DNA from: Phaeobacter bryozoorum | Lineage (GTDB): Bacteria > Pseudomonadota > Alphaproteobacteria > Rhodobacterales > Rhodobacteraceae | Strand: one strand, 5' to 3' | Length of the DNA: 64,000 nucleotides | Assembly (NCBI RefSeq): GCF_041893525.1 | Contig: NZ_CP169068.1 | Notes under the pieces: model-generated | Seen by the model: only the letters and a program-made list of their open reading frames with translations | What the model was told of the DNA's origin: nothing | Databases searched by the model: none | In this document: positions 34,527-43,554 of the stretch, piece by piece | Position numbering within the stretch: position 1 is the stretch's first letter | Layout: the number at the start of each line of letters is the position of its first letter | Translations under genes and position numbers: made by a program

Positions 34527-34742
34527 CCCCGCAAACACTGCGCCAGCAGCACTGATCAGGCAGGGGCCGCGCATCGCGTGGCCCCTCTATCCGGGGGTCG
34601 GCCCGCCGGTCCGCTGCCTCCCGGACCCGCCCCGGCCCACCGGGGCACTTTAGTGCCCCGGCAAGAGTTGATGCCAGCTGCGGTTCCCCCTATCCATGGA
34701 AAGGAGGCACAGCGCCCGCCCAAGAAAAGTTGTCCTGCCCGT

Positions 34743-36377
34743 ATGCGAGTTGTCCCGCCGCCCTGCCGTCCGCGCCTGCCCTCCCTCGTGGTGGGGCTCA
34801 GCCTGATCGCACTGGCCGCGCCGCTTGCGCCCGCCTCGGCAAATCCGCAGGCCACCCCGCTGTCAAAGACCCTCACCGGGGATGTTGCCAATACCACGGC
34901 GCGCCAATCCTCCCCCTTTGACATCCTGACTGACGCGCATCTCGCCACCCTTCCCCGCACCGCCCAGGAACAGACCCGCATCCGCGCCGTCACCCGCCCG
35001 GCAGATCAGTTCGACCAGACCGAACCCTATGAGGCGCTGCCCGCAGGGGCCGCCACCGTCCGCGCCCGCACCGATGACGAGGCGTTTTCGCAGCACAGCG
35101 CCAATCTCAGCTTCGAGGAAGAGCTGGAATTCAAGCTCGGCAACGGGCTGTTCAAGAAAATCTGGGTCTTCTCCCCCGCCTCCACCCTGGCCTCCGACGG
35201 GCTGGGCCCGCTCTACAATTCCCGCGCCTGCCAGCGCTGCCACCTGAAGGACGGACGCGGCCATGTGCCGGATAGGCCGGACTATGCCTCGACCACGATG
35301 TTCCTGCGCGTCTCTGTTCCCGGCCCGGTGCCAGAGCAGATGCAAACCATCGCCGACTATATCGGCACCGCGCCAGAGCCGACCTATGGCGGCCAGATGC
35401 AGGATTTCTCCGCCCCCGGCATCGCCCCGGAATACCGCCTCGGCGTCACCTACACCGAAGACACCATCGCACTTGCAGGCGGCGAGACGGCCACCCTGCA
35501 ACGCCCCGAGTACAGCGCCAATACCCTCGGCTATGGCCCGCTGCACCCCGATGCCATGCTCTCCCCCCGCGTCGCCCCCAGCATGATCGGCCTCGGCCTG
35601 CTGGAGGCGATCCCGGCCGCCGACATTCTGGCGGGCGCCGACGAGGATGACAGCAACGGCGACGGCATTTCCGGGCGCGCCAATCTGGTCTGGTCGGTAG
35701 AGCACAACCGGATCATGCTCGGCCGCTTTGGCTACAAGGCCGGGCAGCCCACGGTGCATGAACAATCCGCCGCCGCCTTCTCCGGCGATATCGGCATCTC
35801 CACGCCGCTGTTTCCTGCCCATGCAGGCGATTGCACCACCGCACAGACCAGCTGCCGCAGCGCGCCCCATGGCGGTGATGACATCCGCGAGACCGAGATC
35901 GACCAGCCCAATATGGATCTGGTCACCTTCTACAGCCGCAACCTCGGCGTGCCAGCGCGCCGCACCCCGGACGACCCCGCCGTGCTGCGCGGCAAGGCGC
36001 AGTTCTACGGCGCAGGCTGCACCAGCTGTCATACACCGAAATTCGTCACCAACCGGCTGGAGGCGCAACCCGCGCAGAGCTTCCAGCTGATCTGGCCCTA
36101 TAGCGACCTCTTGCTGCATGACATGGGCGACGGCCTTGCCGACAACCGCCCCGAAGCCCGCGCCACCGGGCGCGAATGGCGCACCGCGCCGCTCTGGGGG
36201 CTGGGGCTGGTGCAGCAGGTCAATCCCCGCGCAGGTTTCCTGCATGATGGTCGCGCCCGCACCCTGCTGGAGGCAATCCTCTGGCATGGCGGCGAAGCCC
36301 AATCCGCCCGAGACACCGTGGTGGGCCTTGCGCCCGAAGACCGCGCCGATCTGATCCGCTTTCTGGAGTCGCTCTGA
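34743..36377 (+). CDS. Di-haem oxidoreductase (DHOR/thiol oxidoreductase family)
   Basis: The 544-residue protein has a signal peptide (PRLPSLVVGLSLIALAAPLAPASA) and two c-type haem sites, CQRCH at 163-167 and CTSCH at 426-430, in the pattern of the DHOR family (N-terminal and C-terminal cytochrome domains, GRANLVW between). It should be a periplasmic redox protein. Calling it a thiol oxidoreductase follows the family name; no substrate is known here. The start is uncertain; an in-frame ATG at 34671 is also possible. Its stop overlaps the next start. Confidence 0.9.
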   Translation: MRVVPPPCRPRLPSLVVGLSLIALAAPLAPASANPQATPLSKTLTGDVANTTARQSSPFDILTDAHLATLPRTAQEQTRIRAVTRPADQFDQTEPYEALPAGAATVRARTDDEAFSQHSANLSFEEELEFKLGNGLFKKIWVFSPASTLASDGLGPLYNSRACQRCHLKDGRGHVPDRPDYASTTMFLRVSVPGPVPEQMQTIADYIGTAPEPTYGGQMQDFSAPGIAPEYRLGVTYTEDTIALAGGETATLQRPEYSANTLGYGPLHPDAMLSPRVAPSMIGLGLLEAIPAADILAGADEDDSNGDGISGRANLVWSVEHNRIMLGRFGYKAGQPTVHEQSAAAFSGDIGISTPLFPAHAGDCTTAQTSCRSAPHGGDDIRETEIDQPNMDLVTFYSRNLGVPARRTPDDPAVLRGKAQFYGAGCTSCHTPKFVTNRLEAQPAQSFQLIWPYSDLLLHDMGDGLADNRPEARATGREWRTAPLWGLGLVQQVNPRAGFLHDGRARTLLEAILWHGGEAQSARDTVVGLAPEDRADLIRFLESL

Positions 36378-37507
36378 TGCCCGCATCCCCCAACGCCACC
36401 CCCGCGCCATCGCGCCGCTGCCGCGCGCTCCTCACCGGTCTCGCTCTGGCCGCAACCCTTGGCGCAACCCTCCCCGCGCCGCCGCTGATGGCCCAGACCG
36501 CGGCGCCGCTTCAGATCACCGCGCCGGAGCTGCCGCCCGCGTCGCTCAGCCGCGCGCTTCAGGTGGACTGGATCCTGACCCACCACATCCTCCCCGGCTT
36601 TGACGAGCTGGCCGCCCATAGCACCACCCTGGCAGAGGTCGGCGCCCGCCACTGCACCCCGGATGATCCGGCCCTGCGCGATGCCTTCGGCCGTGCCTTT
36701 GATGCCTGGATCAAAGTCAGCCATCTGCGCTTTGGTCCCACCGAAACCGACAATCGTGCCTTTGCCCTCGCCTTCTGGCCCGACAGCCGCAACAAGATCC
36801 CCGGCACCCTGCGCCGCGCCGTCACCGAAACCCCGCGCGAAGAGCTGACCACCCCCGAGATCTTTGCCAGCCAATCGGTGGCCCTGCGCGGGTTCTATGC
36901 GCTGGAATATCTGCTGTTCGATGCGGACATGCAGACCGAAGGCAGCGCCGCACAACGCTGCGCGTTGGTGGCCGCCATCTCCAGCGATATCGCCCGCACC
37001 AGTGCCGCGATCCGCAACGACTGGCACACCAGCTATGCCGCAACGCTGGTGACCGCCGGGCCGGGCTATCGCTACCGGTCCCAGGCGGAAATCCGGCAGG
37101 AGCTGTTCAAAACCCTCACCACCGGGTTTCAGGTGCTCTCCGACATGCGGCTGGGCCGTCCGCTGGGCCAGTTCGACGCCCCCCGCCCCAACCGCGCCGA
37201 GGCCCGCCGCTCCGCCCGCAGCCAGCGCCATATCGCGCTGAACCTCGCCGCGATGGAACCGCTTGCCCTTGCCCTTGCGGCGGGCGACCCCGCGCTGATG
37301 CAGGATATCGACGCAGGCTTTGCCAAGGCGCTGAAACGCGCCTCCGCGCTGGACGATCCGTCCCTCGCCGGGGTTGCCAATCCCGCCCGCCGCTTTCGCA
37401 TCGAAGCCCTACAGCAGGATATCAACGACCTGCGCGACCTGATCTCCACCCGGCTGGGCGCGGCCCTTGGCGTCACTGCCGGGTTCAACTCGCTCGACGG
37501 GGACTGA
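36377..37507 (+). CDS. Second imelysin-family periplasmic protein, HxxE altered
   Basis: The 376-residue protein has an N-terminal signal (RALLTGLALAATLGATLPAPPLMAQ) and an imelysin-like core with DAWIKVSHLRFGPTE and RGFYALEYLLFD. At the place of HxxE the sequence reads YALE (174-177), so the histidine is replaced by tyrosine while the glutamate stays; metal binding is probably different from the first imelysin. It starts on the A of the TGA stop codon of the DHOR gene, i.e. translation is coupled. Confidence 0.88.
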   Translation: MPASPNATPAPSRRCRALLTGLALAATLGATLPAPPLMAQTAAPLQITAPELPPASLSRALQVDWILTHHILPGFDELAAHSTTLAEVGARHCTPDDPALRDAFGRAFDAWIKVSHLRFGPTETDNRAFALAFWPDSRNKIPGTLRRAVTETPREELTTPEIFASQSVALRGFYALEYLLFDADMQTEGSAAQRCALVAAISSDIARTSAAIRNDWHTSYAATLVTAGPGYRYRSQAEIRQELFKTLTTGFQVLSDMRLGRPLGQFDAPRPNRAEARRSARSQRHIALNLAAMEPLALALAAGDPALMQDIDAGFAKALKRASALDDPSLAGVANPARRFRIEALQQDINDLRDLISTRLGAALGVTAGFNSLDGD

Positions 37508-37510
37508 TCC

Positions 37511-38605
37511 ATGGCAGGCCCCTCCCGTCGCGGCTTTCTCGCCGGTCTACTCGCCGCAGGCATGGCCCCGCAGGCCAGCTGGGCCGACCTTGGCCACCCG
37601 GCCTATCTCGCCGCCGGTAAAACCCCCGATGGCAGCTTCCTCCTCGCCGGTCTGGACCGCAGCGGCGCCATCCTGTTCCGCCACGCCCTGCCCGCCCGTG
37701 GCCATGCCGCAGCCGCACACCCCAGCCGCCCCGAAGCCGTCGCCTTTGCCCGCCGCCCCGGTCAGTTCGCAGATGTGATCGACTGCCGCAACGGCGCGGC
37801 GCTGGCGCGGCTGACGCCACCGACCGGGCATCATTTCTACGGCCACGGCGTCTTCTCACCGGACGGCGCCTATCTGTTCACCACCGAAAACGCCTATGAA
37901 AGTGGCGATGGTCGCATCGGGATCTGGGACGCCAGCGCGGGCTACCGCCGCATTGGCGATCATGCCTCCGGCGGGATCGGACCGCATGATATCCGCCTGC
38001 GCACCAGCCCTGACGGCCAGCACAATCTGGTGGTGGCCAACGGCGGCATCCAGACCCACCCCGACAGCGGCCGCGCAAAGCTGAACCTCGCCACCATGCA
38101 GCCCACCCTCAGCTACCTCAGCCTTGATGGCACCCTGGACGATCAGCTGATCCTGAACGCCGACATGCGCCTGAACTCGATCCGCCACCTTGCCATCAGC
38201 GCCTCCGGCACCGTCGGCTTTGCGATGCAGTGGCAGGGCGATGCGGGCGCCGATCTGCCAATCATCGGCCTGCACAATCCCGGCTCCGCCCCCCGCCTGA
38301 TGGCCGAGGATGACCCCCGCCTGCGCAATCTTGATGGCTATGGCGGCTCCCTCGCCTTTTCCCGTGATGGAACACAGATCGCCGTCACCTCGCCACGCGG
38401 CGGCGTGGTGCAGATCGCCGACTGCGCCAGCGGCGCGCTGCGGCATGAGGTCCGGCTGGCCGACGTCTGCGGACTTACTGGCGCGGGCGCGGGCTTTATC
38501 GTGACCACCGGCGCCGGTGAGGTCAGCACGATCCGCAACGGCACGCTGACCCATCTGGGCCGGGCCGATCTCGCCTGGGACAATCATCTGGTTCCAATCT
38601 CCTGA
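37511..38605 (+). CDS. DUF1513 family protein, Tat-exported beta-propeller-like
   Basis: The 364-residue protein begins MAGPSRRGFLAGLLAAGMAPQASWA, a twin-arginine signal (SRRGFL), so it is exported folded to the periplasm, often a sign of a bound cofactor. The rest has repeated short beta-type units with GHGVFSPDGAYLFTTEN, GPHDIRLRTSPDG, SIRHLAISASGTVGFAMQW and GSLAFSRDGTQIAVTSPRGG, suggesting a seven-bladed propeller-like fold. DUF1513 has no known function. It begins three bases after the second imelysin stop and closes the operon. Confidence 0.88.
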   Translation: MAGPSRRGFLAGLLAAGMAPQASWADLGHPAYLAAGKTPDGSFLLAGLDRSGAILFRHALPARGHAAAAHPSRPEAVAFARRPGQFADVIDCRNGAALARLTPPTGHHFYGHGVFSPDGAYLFTTENAYESGDGRIGIWDASAGYRRIGDHASGGIGPHDIRLRTSPDGQHNLVVANGGIQTHPDSGRAKLNLATMQPTLSYLSLDGTLDDQLILNADMRLNSIRHLAISASGTVGFAMQWQGDAGADLPIIGLHNPGSAPRLMAEDDPRLRNLDGYGGSLAFSRDGTQIAVTSPRGGVVQIADCASGALRHEVRLADVCGLTGAGAGFIVTTGAGEVSTIRNGTLTHLGRADLAWDNHLVPIS

Positions 38606-38618
38606 CGCGCCCCAGCAG

Positions 38619-38661
38619 AAAGCAAAACGAAAGCAAAACGAAAATAACTCGTGACTTTTCG
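38619..38661. promoter_or_regulatory. Probable GlpR operator with 11-base tandem repeat
   Basis: AAAGCAAAACG occurs twice in direct tandem (38619-38629 and 38630-38640), followed by AAAA. CGAAAA (38639-38644) and TTTTCG (38656-38661) then form an inverted repeat around 11 bases. The site lies between the DUF1513 stop and the glpR start and is typical in style for DeoR-family (GlpR) operators. Confidence 0.55.
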
Positions 38662-38699
38662 CAATCGGAGGCCTAGACAAGCCTGCGAGAGGACGGGCT

Positions 38700-39485
38700 A
38701 TGGACGCAACCGAAAGACAAACGGCAATTCTGGACCTGCTGACCCGGCAGGGCCGGGTCGAGGTCGAGGACCTCGCCCAGCGCTTTGGCGTCTCATTACA
38801 AACCATCCGCACCGACCTGCGCGATCTGGCCGCCCGTGGCGCCCTCTCCCGCGTGCACGGCGGCGCGGTGCGCAGCAGCAGTGGCGCCAGCCGCGACTAC
38901 GCCGAACGGCGCAAGCTGAACGCCCGCGGCAAACGCGCCATGGCGGCCCTTGCCGCTGATCTGATCCCTGACAACTGCGCCATCACCCTCAATATCGGCA
39001 CCTCCACCGAACAGGTCGCGCGCGCGCTCTCCGGCCATCGCGGCCTCACGGTGCTCTCCAATAATATCAACATTATCAATATGATGATGGAGGATGAGAG
39101 TAAGGAACTGATACTTGTCGGCGGTGCCATCCGGCAAAGCGATGGCGCCATCGTGGGCGAGGACGCGCTGGAATTTATCGCCCGCTACAAGGTCGATATC
39201 GCCGTTATCGGCGCTTCGGCCATGGACGCCGACGGTGCCATTCTCGACCATGATGCACGCGAAGTCTCGGTTGCCCGCGCCATCCTGAAGAACGCCCGCA
39301 AACGGGTGTTGGTCTGCGACGGCAGCAAGTTCGAGCGCACCGCCCCGGTCCGCATCTGCGATGTTGCCGATCTTGACGTGGTGATCACCGACCGCCCCGT
39401 CCCCCCTGAATTCTCCCGCGCAGCCGAGGCTGCGGACACGCAAATCCTCTGGGTTGGCGAAAACGAAAGTAGCGAAAATGCCTGA
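38700..39485 (+). CDS. glpR: DeoR-family glycerol-3-phosphate regulon repressor
   Basis: The 261-residue protein has a DeoR helix-turn-helix (residues about 5-55: ILDLLTRQGRVEVEDLAQRFGVSLQTIRTDLRDLAARGALSRVHGGA) and a sugar-phosphate-binding domain with NIGTSTEQVA, VLSNNINI, VGGAIRQSDGAIVG and VCDGSKFERTAPV. The family represses glycerol 3-phosphate use; identity rests on motifs and the overlap with glpD. GAGAGGA precedes the start. It overlaps glpD by 8 bases. Confidence 0.93.
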   Translation: MDATERQTAILDLLTRQGRVEVEDLAQRFGVSLQTIRTDLRDLAARGALSRVHGGAVRSSSGASRDYAERRKLNARGKRAMAALAADLIPDNCAITLNIGTSTEQVARALSGHRGLTVLSNNINIINMMMEDESKELILVGGAIRQSDGAIVGEDALEFIARYKVDIAVIGASAMDADGAILDHDAREVSVARAILKNARKRVLVCDGSKFERTAPVRICDVADLDVVITDRPVPPEFSRAAEAADTQILWVGENESSENA

Positions 39486-41067
39486 TACTCACGCGCAAGA
39501 CCAGATCACCGATCTTTTCATCATCGGCGGCGGCATCAACGGCTGCGGCATCGCCCGCGACGCCGCAGGGCGCGGCCTGTCGGTGGCGCTGGCCGAAATG
39601 AACGACCTCGCCTCCGCCACCTCCTCGGCCTCCACCAAACTGTTCCACGGCGGCCTGCGCTACCTTGAATACTTCGAATTCCGTCTGGTCCGCGAGGCGC
39701 TGATCGAACGCGAGGTGCTGCTGAAGGCGATGCCGCATATCTCCTGGCCGATGCGTTTTGTCCTGCCGTTCCACAAGGACATGCGCTTTGACAACACCAC
39801 ACCGACGTCGAAACTGCTGACCACCTTTCTGCCGTGGATGAAGGGCCGCCGCCCCGCCTGGCTGATCCGCCTTGGCCTGTTCATGTACGACAGCCTCGGC
39901 AAACGCGGCATCCTGCCCGGCACCTCCAAACTGGATCTCGCCAGCGACCCCGCAGGCCGCCCGCTGGACCCGAAGTTCAAGACCGCCTTTGAATATTCCG
40001 ACTGCTGGATTGAAGACGCCCGTCTTGTGGTGCTGAATGCCCGCGACGCCGAGGCCCGCGGCGCCGAGATCATGACCCGCACCAAGGTCACCGGCGCCCA
40101 GCGTCGCGATGACCACTGGGTGATCCAGCTTCAGGATATCGCCACCGGCGAGACCTTCGAACGGCGCGCAAAGATGCTGGTCAATGCCGGCGGCCCATGG
40201 GTTGCCGATGTGCTGCGCCAGAAACTGGGCCAGAACAGCCGCGAAAGCGTACGGCTGGTGCGCGGCAGCCATATCGTGGTCCCGAAACTCTACGATCACG
40301 GGCGCTGCTATTTCTTTCAGGGCACCGATGGCCGCATCATCTTCGCGATTCCCTACGAAGAGGACTACACGCTGATCGGCACCACCGATGCCGACCACCC
40401 GGATCCCGAAACCGCCCCGACCTGCACGCCCGAGGAGCAGGATTACCTGATCAATTTCGCCTCGCAGTATTTCGCCAATCCGCTCAGCCGTGACGATATC
40501 GTCTGGACCTATTCCGGCGTGCGTCCGCTTTATGACGATGGTGCCAGCTCGGCCACCGCTGCCACGCGCGAATACGTGCTGACGCTGGACAACACTGCCG
40601 CGCCGCTGCTGAATGTCTTTGGCGGCAAGATCACCACCTACCGCAAACTGGCCGAGGCCGCGCTGGAGAAAATCGGCACCCAGTTTCCCGACCTCCCCCG
40701 CGACTGGACCGCAGGTGTCGCCCTGCCCGGCGGCGATTTCCCGGTCGGCGATGTGGCGAAACTCACCGCGAAACTGGCGCAGGACTATCCCTTCCTCAGC
40801 CCCTACGCGACCCGCCGCCTGATCCGCGCCTATGGCACCGAGGCCTGGGACGTATTGGGCGAGGCAACCTCAGCCGAGGATCTTGGCCAGGCTTTTGGCG
40901 CCACCATCACCGCGCGTGAACTCGACTGGACCATCGCCCGCGAATGGGTCCGCACCGGCGAGGATTACCTCCTGCGCCGCACCAAACTCGCCCTGCGCCT
41001 GACCGAGGAGGAGCGCGCCGCGGTTGACGGCTATATCCGTGCAAGGGCCGCCGATCTGACCGCCTGA
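39478..41067 (+). CDS. glpD: Aerobic glycerol-3-phosphate dehydrogenase
   Basis: GlpD oxidises glycerol 3-phosphate to dihydroxyacetone phosphate, passing electrons to quinone at the inner membrane. The 529-residue protein has the FAD site DLFIIGGGINGCGIARDAAGRG, SSASTKLFHGGLRYLEYFEFRLV, LVNAGGPWV and GTTDADHPDPE, and a C-terminal DAO_C domain (about residues 395-525). The ATG at 39478 overlaps the glpR stop, so synthesis of repressor and enzyme is coupled. Confidence 0.96.
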   Translation: MPDTHAQDQITDLFIIGGGINGCGIARDAAGRGLSVALAEMNDLASATSSASTKLFHGGLRYLEYFEFRLVREALIEREVLLKAMPHISWPMRFVLPFHKDMRFDNTTPTSKLLTTFLPWMKGRRPAWLIRLGLFMYDSLGKRGILPGTSKLDLASDPAGRPLDPKFKTAFEYSDCWIEDARLVVLNARDAEARGAEIMTRTKVTGAQRRDDHWVIQLQDIATGETFERRAKMLVNAGGPWVADVLRQKLGQNSRESVRLVRGSHIVVPKLYDHGRCYFFQGTDGRIIFAIPYEEDYTLIGTTDADHPDPETAPTCTPEEQDYLINFASQYFANPLSRDDIVWTYSGVRPLYDDGASSATAATREYVLTLDNTAAPLLNVFGGKITTYRKLAEAALEKIGTQFPDLPRDWTAGVALPGGDFPVGDVAKLTAKLAQDYPFLSPYATRRLIRAYGTEAWDVLGEATSAEDLGQAFGATITARELDWTIAREWVRTGEDYLLRRTKLALRLTEEERAAVDGYIRARAADLTA

Positions 41068-41181
41068 GGTCCAGTTGCAGAGCGGGCGCGCCTCAGCTCG
41101 TTTCAGCCTGCGCGGCTTAACCCCGCGGCAACACATCCCAGCCCTATGCGCCCGCAGCCTGCGCAACGCCTACAAAAAGTA

Positions 41182-41235
41182 TCAGCCCCCCTGTCCGATT
41201 GTTTCGCACGCGAAACATTTGGTCAGAGGGGCTGA
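41182..41235. other. Nested palindrome between convergent glpD and PAS genes
   Basis: An outer pair TCAGCCCC (41182-41189) / GGGGCTGA (41228-41235) encloses CTG/CAG (41191-41193, 41224-41226) and a perfect inner palindrome TGTTTCGC-AC-GCGAAACA (41200-41217). It lies in the 306-base gap between convergent genes. The inner part resembles but does not match a chromosomal parS site (TGTTTCACGTGAAACA). A bidirectional terminator without T-run is the simplest reading. Nothing else in the gap is convincing. Confidence 0.5.
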
Positions 41236-41373
41236 CATTGTTGGCAGCAAGAGCGGCAATGCCCGGGGTGAGCAAGCGTTGCCATATTTCTTCGGTCAAC
41301 AATCCGCAGCGGCCTTCGTCCGGCGCGGCCTGCCGGTGCTATGTCCCGGCACGACCCAAGGATCTCTCGCGCC

Positions 41374-42597
41374 TCATGCGGTCTGATCTGCGGGCGACGG
41401 ATCGTTGGAGCACAGCTTGCTGATGTGCTGAAGCCGCTGCGAGATACGCTGCTGGAATCGTCCCAGCTGGTCGATGATGTCAGACAGAGAATGACCATCC
41501 TCGGGAAGCCGCGCGCTTTCGATTTTGCACAGCACCCGCGTCGAACTCAGCCCCAGCAGCTGGCGCTGCATGTTTTCGCAGATCTTGGTGATTTGCTCCG
41601 CCTCGCGGTTCACATCCGACAGCTGTGTGCGAGCATGTTCTTCCTGTACCATGGCTAGCGCCCGCAGCAGCGATTGCTCATGCGCCCGGCCCTCCTCACC
41701 CAGCACTGCATGATTTTCGCTTTGAAGCTGCTTGCTGCATTCACTGAAAATACGTACGACGCCTGCCACGAACAGGCTCTGGCTGACCTGCCCCTTGATC
41801 TTTGAAAAATTGCTGTCCTTGCCCATAACATGGGTGGCGAACCAGTTCGACATCTCCTGCGAGATGGACCCGTAGTTCTGTGACAGCACGGTCACCGGGC
41901 CGCCCGACGGTTCAATCCGCGACGCAAGGACCCGCAGGTTGTGGGGAATGGTGCGCATCGCCGCAAAATCGTCGATCAGACCACGGGTTTCTTCTGCAAG
42001 AACATCCGAGTTTGCGAGCATGGTCCGCAGGCGTTCAATCGCCAGATCAGGCGCATTTTCCATCCCCTGATCGCGGGCCGCCAGCTCATCTGCCAGCGCG
42101 TTGGCGGCAAACTGCTGGTAGTTCTCAAAACCCAGTTCACGACACCAGTCCAGCAGCCTGTCACGGCTTTCCTCAGGGCTGAGCCCGCCGTCCTGCTCGG
42201 CTTTCAGCAGATCCGCATAGCCTTGTGCAATCTTATCAAACAGTTTGCTGGTCGGTTTGATCCGCGCCGAAAGAAACCCCTCTTCGCAGGGGACAACAAC
42301 TGCATAAACCCAGTAGTGCAGCCCATCGCGGGACTTGTTCTTTATGTAGCCGCCAAAGAAATCGCCGGCCTGGATGGTCTCCCAGAACAGCTGGAACACC
42401 CCGCGCGGCATATCCTCGTGGCGGATGATCTTATGTGGCGCTCCGATCAGATCGCCCCACGGGTAGTCTGACACCCGCCGGAAAATCTCGTTTCCGATTT
42501 GAATAACCCCACGGCCATCCGTTCTGGAGTAGAATACTTCATTGAGCGCAAAGGGAGCCTCTCCCCTGAGCGGGCGCGCTTCGATCCGGCTGTCCAT
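41374..42597 (-). CDS. PAS-domain protein, Aer-like sensor without output domain
   Basis: The 407-residue protein has an Aer-type PAS domain at about residues 15-120 (EVFYSRTDGRGVIQIGNEIFRRVSDYPWGDLIGAPHKIIRHEDMPRGVFQLFWETIQAGDFFGGYIKNK). The rest is mostly helical with probable coiled coil (about 180-395), and lacks the methyl-accepting hairpin tip, a kinase core or a GGDEF/EAL domain. It could sense redox or oxygen if it binds FAD or haem, but the way it signals is unknown. ATG at 42597 is chosen over a TTG three codons upstream. Confidence 0.8.
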   Translation of the reverse strand: MDSRIEARPLRGEAPFALNEVFYSRTDGRGVIQIGNEIFRRVSDYPWGDLIGAPHKIIRHEDMPRGVFQLFWETIQAGDFFGGYIKNKSRDGLHYWVYAVVVPCEEGFLSARIKPTSKLFDKIAQGYADLLKAEQDGGLSPEESRDRLLDWCRELGFENYQQFAANALADELAARDQGMENAPDLAIERLRTMLANSDVLAEETRGLIDDFAAMRTIPHNLRVLASRIEPSGGPVTVLSQNYGSISQEMSNWFATHVMGKDSNFSKIKGQVSQSLFVAGVVRIFSECSKQLQSENHAVLGEEGRAHEQSLLRALAMVQEEHARTQLSDVNREAEQITKICENMQRQLLGLSSTRVLCKIESARLPEDGHSLSDIIDQLGRFQQRISQRLQHISKLCSNDPSPADQTA

Positions 42598-42790
42598 GAA
42601 CGTCAAAGTGATTTCCCATCGCTACTTGTGTAGGTGACCTGCCTAAACCTTGTGCGTTACACAGCCGTAAATTCACCGTGGAAAATCGAGATAAATTTCA
42701 AGAATTCGGACTCTCCCGGCCCGGAGCCCGCCCTGCGGGTCCGCTTTCACCGCCTGCCACCGACCCCGCATCCGAACAACAATCGCCAAC

Positions 42791-42824
42791 AAAAAAAGCC
42801 CCCGCAAAATAGTGCAGGAGCTTT
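42791..42824 (-). terminator. Terminator of cobO
   Basis: Read on the minus strand, AGCTCCTGCA pairs with TGCGGGGGCT (two G-T pairs) and is followed by seven T. It lies 30 bases after the cobO stop. Confidence 0.85.
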
Positions 42825-42853
42825 CCGCCTCATGTCACGATCACGTCAGAAAA

Positions 42854-43489
42854 TCAGAACTCCACACCCTTCTGGGCTTTGATGCCGTCGCGGAAAGGAT
42901 GTTTGATCTGACCCATTTCGGTGACCAGATCGGCGATCTCGATCAGCTCTTCCTTGGCGTTGCGACCGGTCAGGACGACATGGGTCATCGGCGGTTTCTC
43001 GGTCTCAAGGAATTCTACCACATCGGCAATGTCGATGTAGTCATAGCGCAGCGCGATATTGATTTCATCGAGGAGCACCATGGCGTTGCGCTCGTCGCGG
43101 ATCATCTCCTTGGCCTTCTCCCAGCCCTTCTGCGCGGCGGCAATATCGCGCGCCTTGTCCTGGGTCTCCCAGGTAAAGCCTTCGCCCATCGCGTAGAACT
43201 GGCACAGCTCGCTGAAGTTCTCCTCGATCAGGGTGCGTTCACCGGTCTGCCAGGCGCCTTTGATGAACTGCACCACTGCCGACGGCATCCCATGGGCAAT
43301 GCAGCGCATGATCATGCCAAATCCGGAGCTGGACTTGCCCTTGCCCGGACCGGTGTGGACGATGATCAGCCCCTTTTCGCCATCCTTGTTCTGCATCATG
43401 CGGTCGCGGGCGGCCTTCTTCTTGGCCATTTTCGCCGCATGGCGTGCCGCTTCTGCTTCGGAAATGTCGGTCTCGGGCGTATCGCTCAT
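42854..43489 (-). CDS. cobO: Cob(I)yrinic acid a,c-diamide adenosyltransferase
   Basis: CobO adds the adenosyl group to the cobalt of corrinoids, using ATP. The 211-residue protein has the P-loop GPGKGKSS (residues about 47-54), VVQFIKGAW, MGEGFTWETQD and VLLDEINIALRYDY, all typical of CobA/CobO-type transferases. The start MSDTPETDIS gives the normal family length. It is transcribed away from the main cob operon and lies upstream of the riboswitch on the other strand, so the riboswitch cannot control it. Confidence 0.95.
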   Translation of the reverse strand: MSDTPETDISEAEAARHAAKMAKKKAARDRMMQNKDGEKGLIIVHTGPGKGKSSSGFGMIMRCIAHGMPSAVVQFIKGAWQTGERTLIEENFSELCQFYAMGEGFTWETQDKARDIAAAQKGWEKAKEMIRDERNAMVLLDEINIALRYDYIDIADVVEFLETEKPPMTHVVLTGRNAKEELIEIADLVTEMGQIKHPFRDGIKAQKGVEF

Positions 43490-43554
43490 TGTGGCTCTCC
43501 TACTGGTTCGCCCATCTCTTGACAAAGACAGGGGCAATGGCGCAAGGGGGTTTT

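Noticed and set aside
33243..34574. 443-codon frame antisense to the first imelysin
   Set aside because: Imelysin has signal peptide and HxxE; the other strand is a coding shadow.
41200..41217. Chromosomal parS site
   Set aside because: The palindrome has two extra central bases and GC in place of AC next to the centre, so it does not match the known 16-base site; only the general shape is similar.
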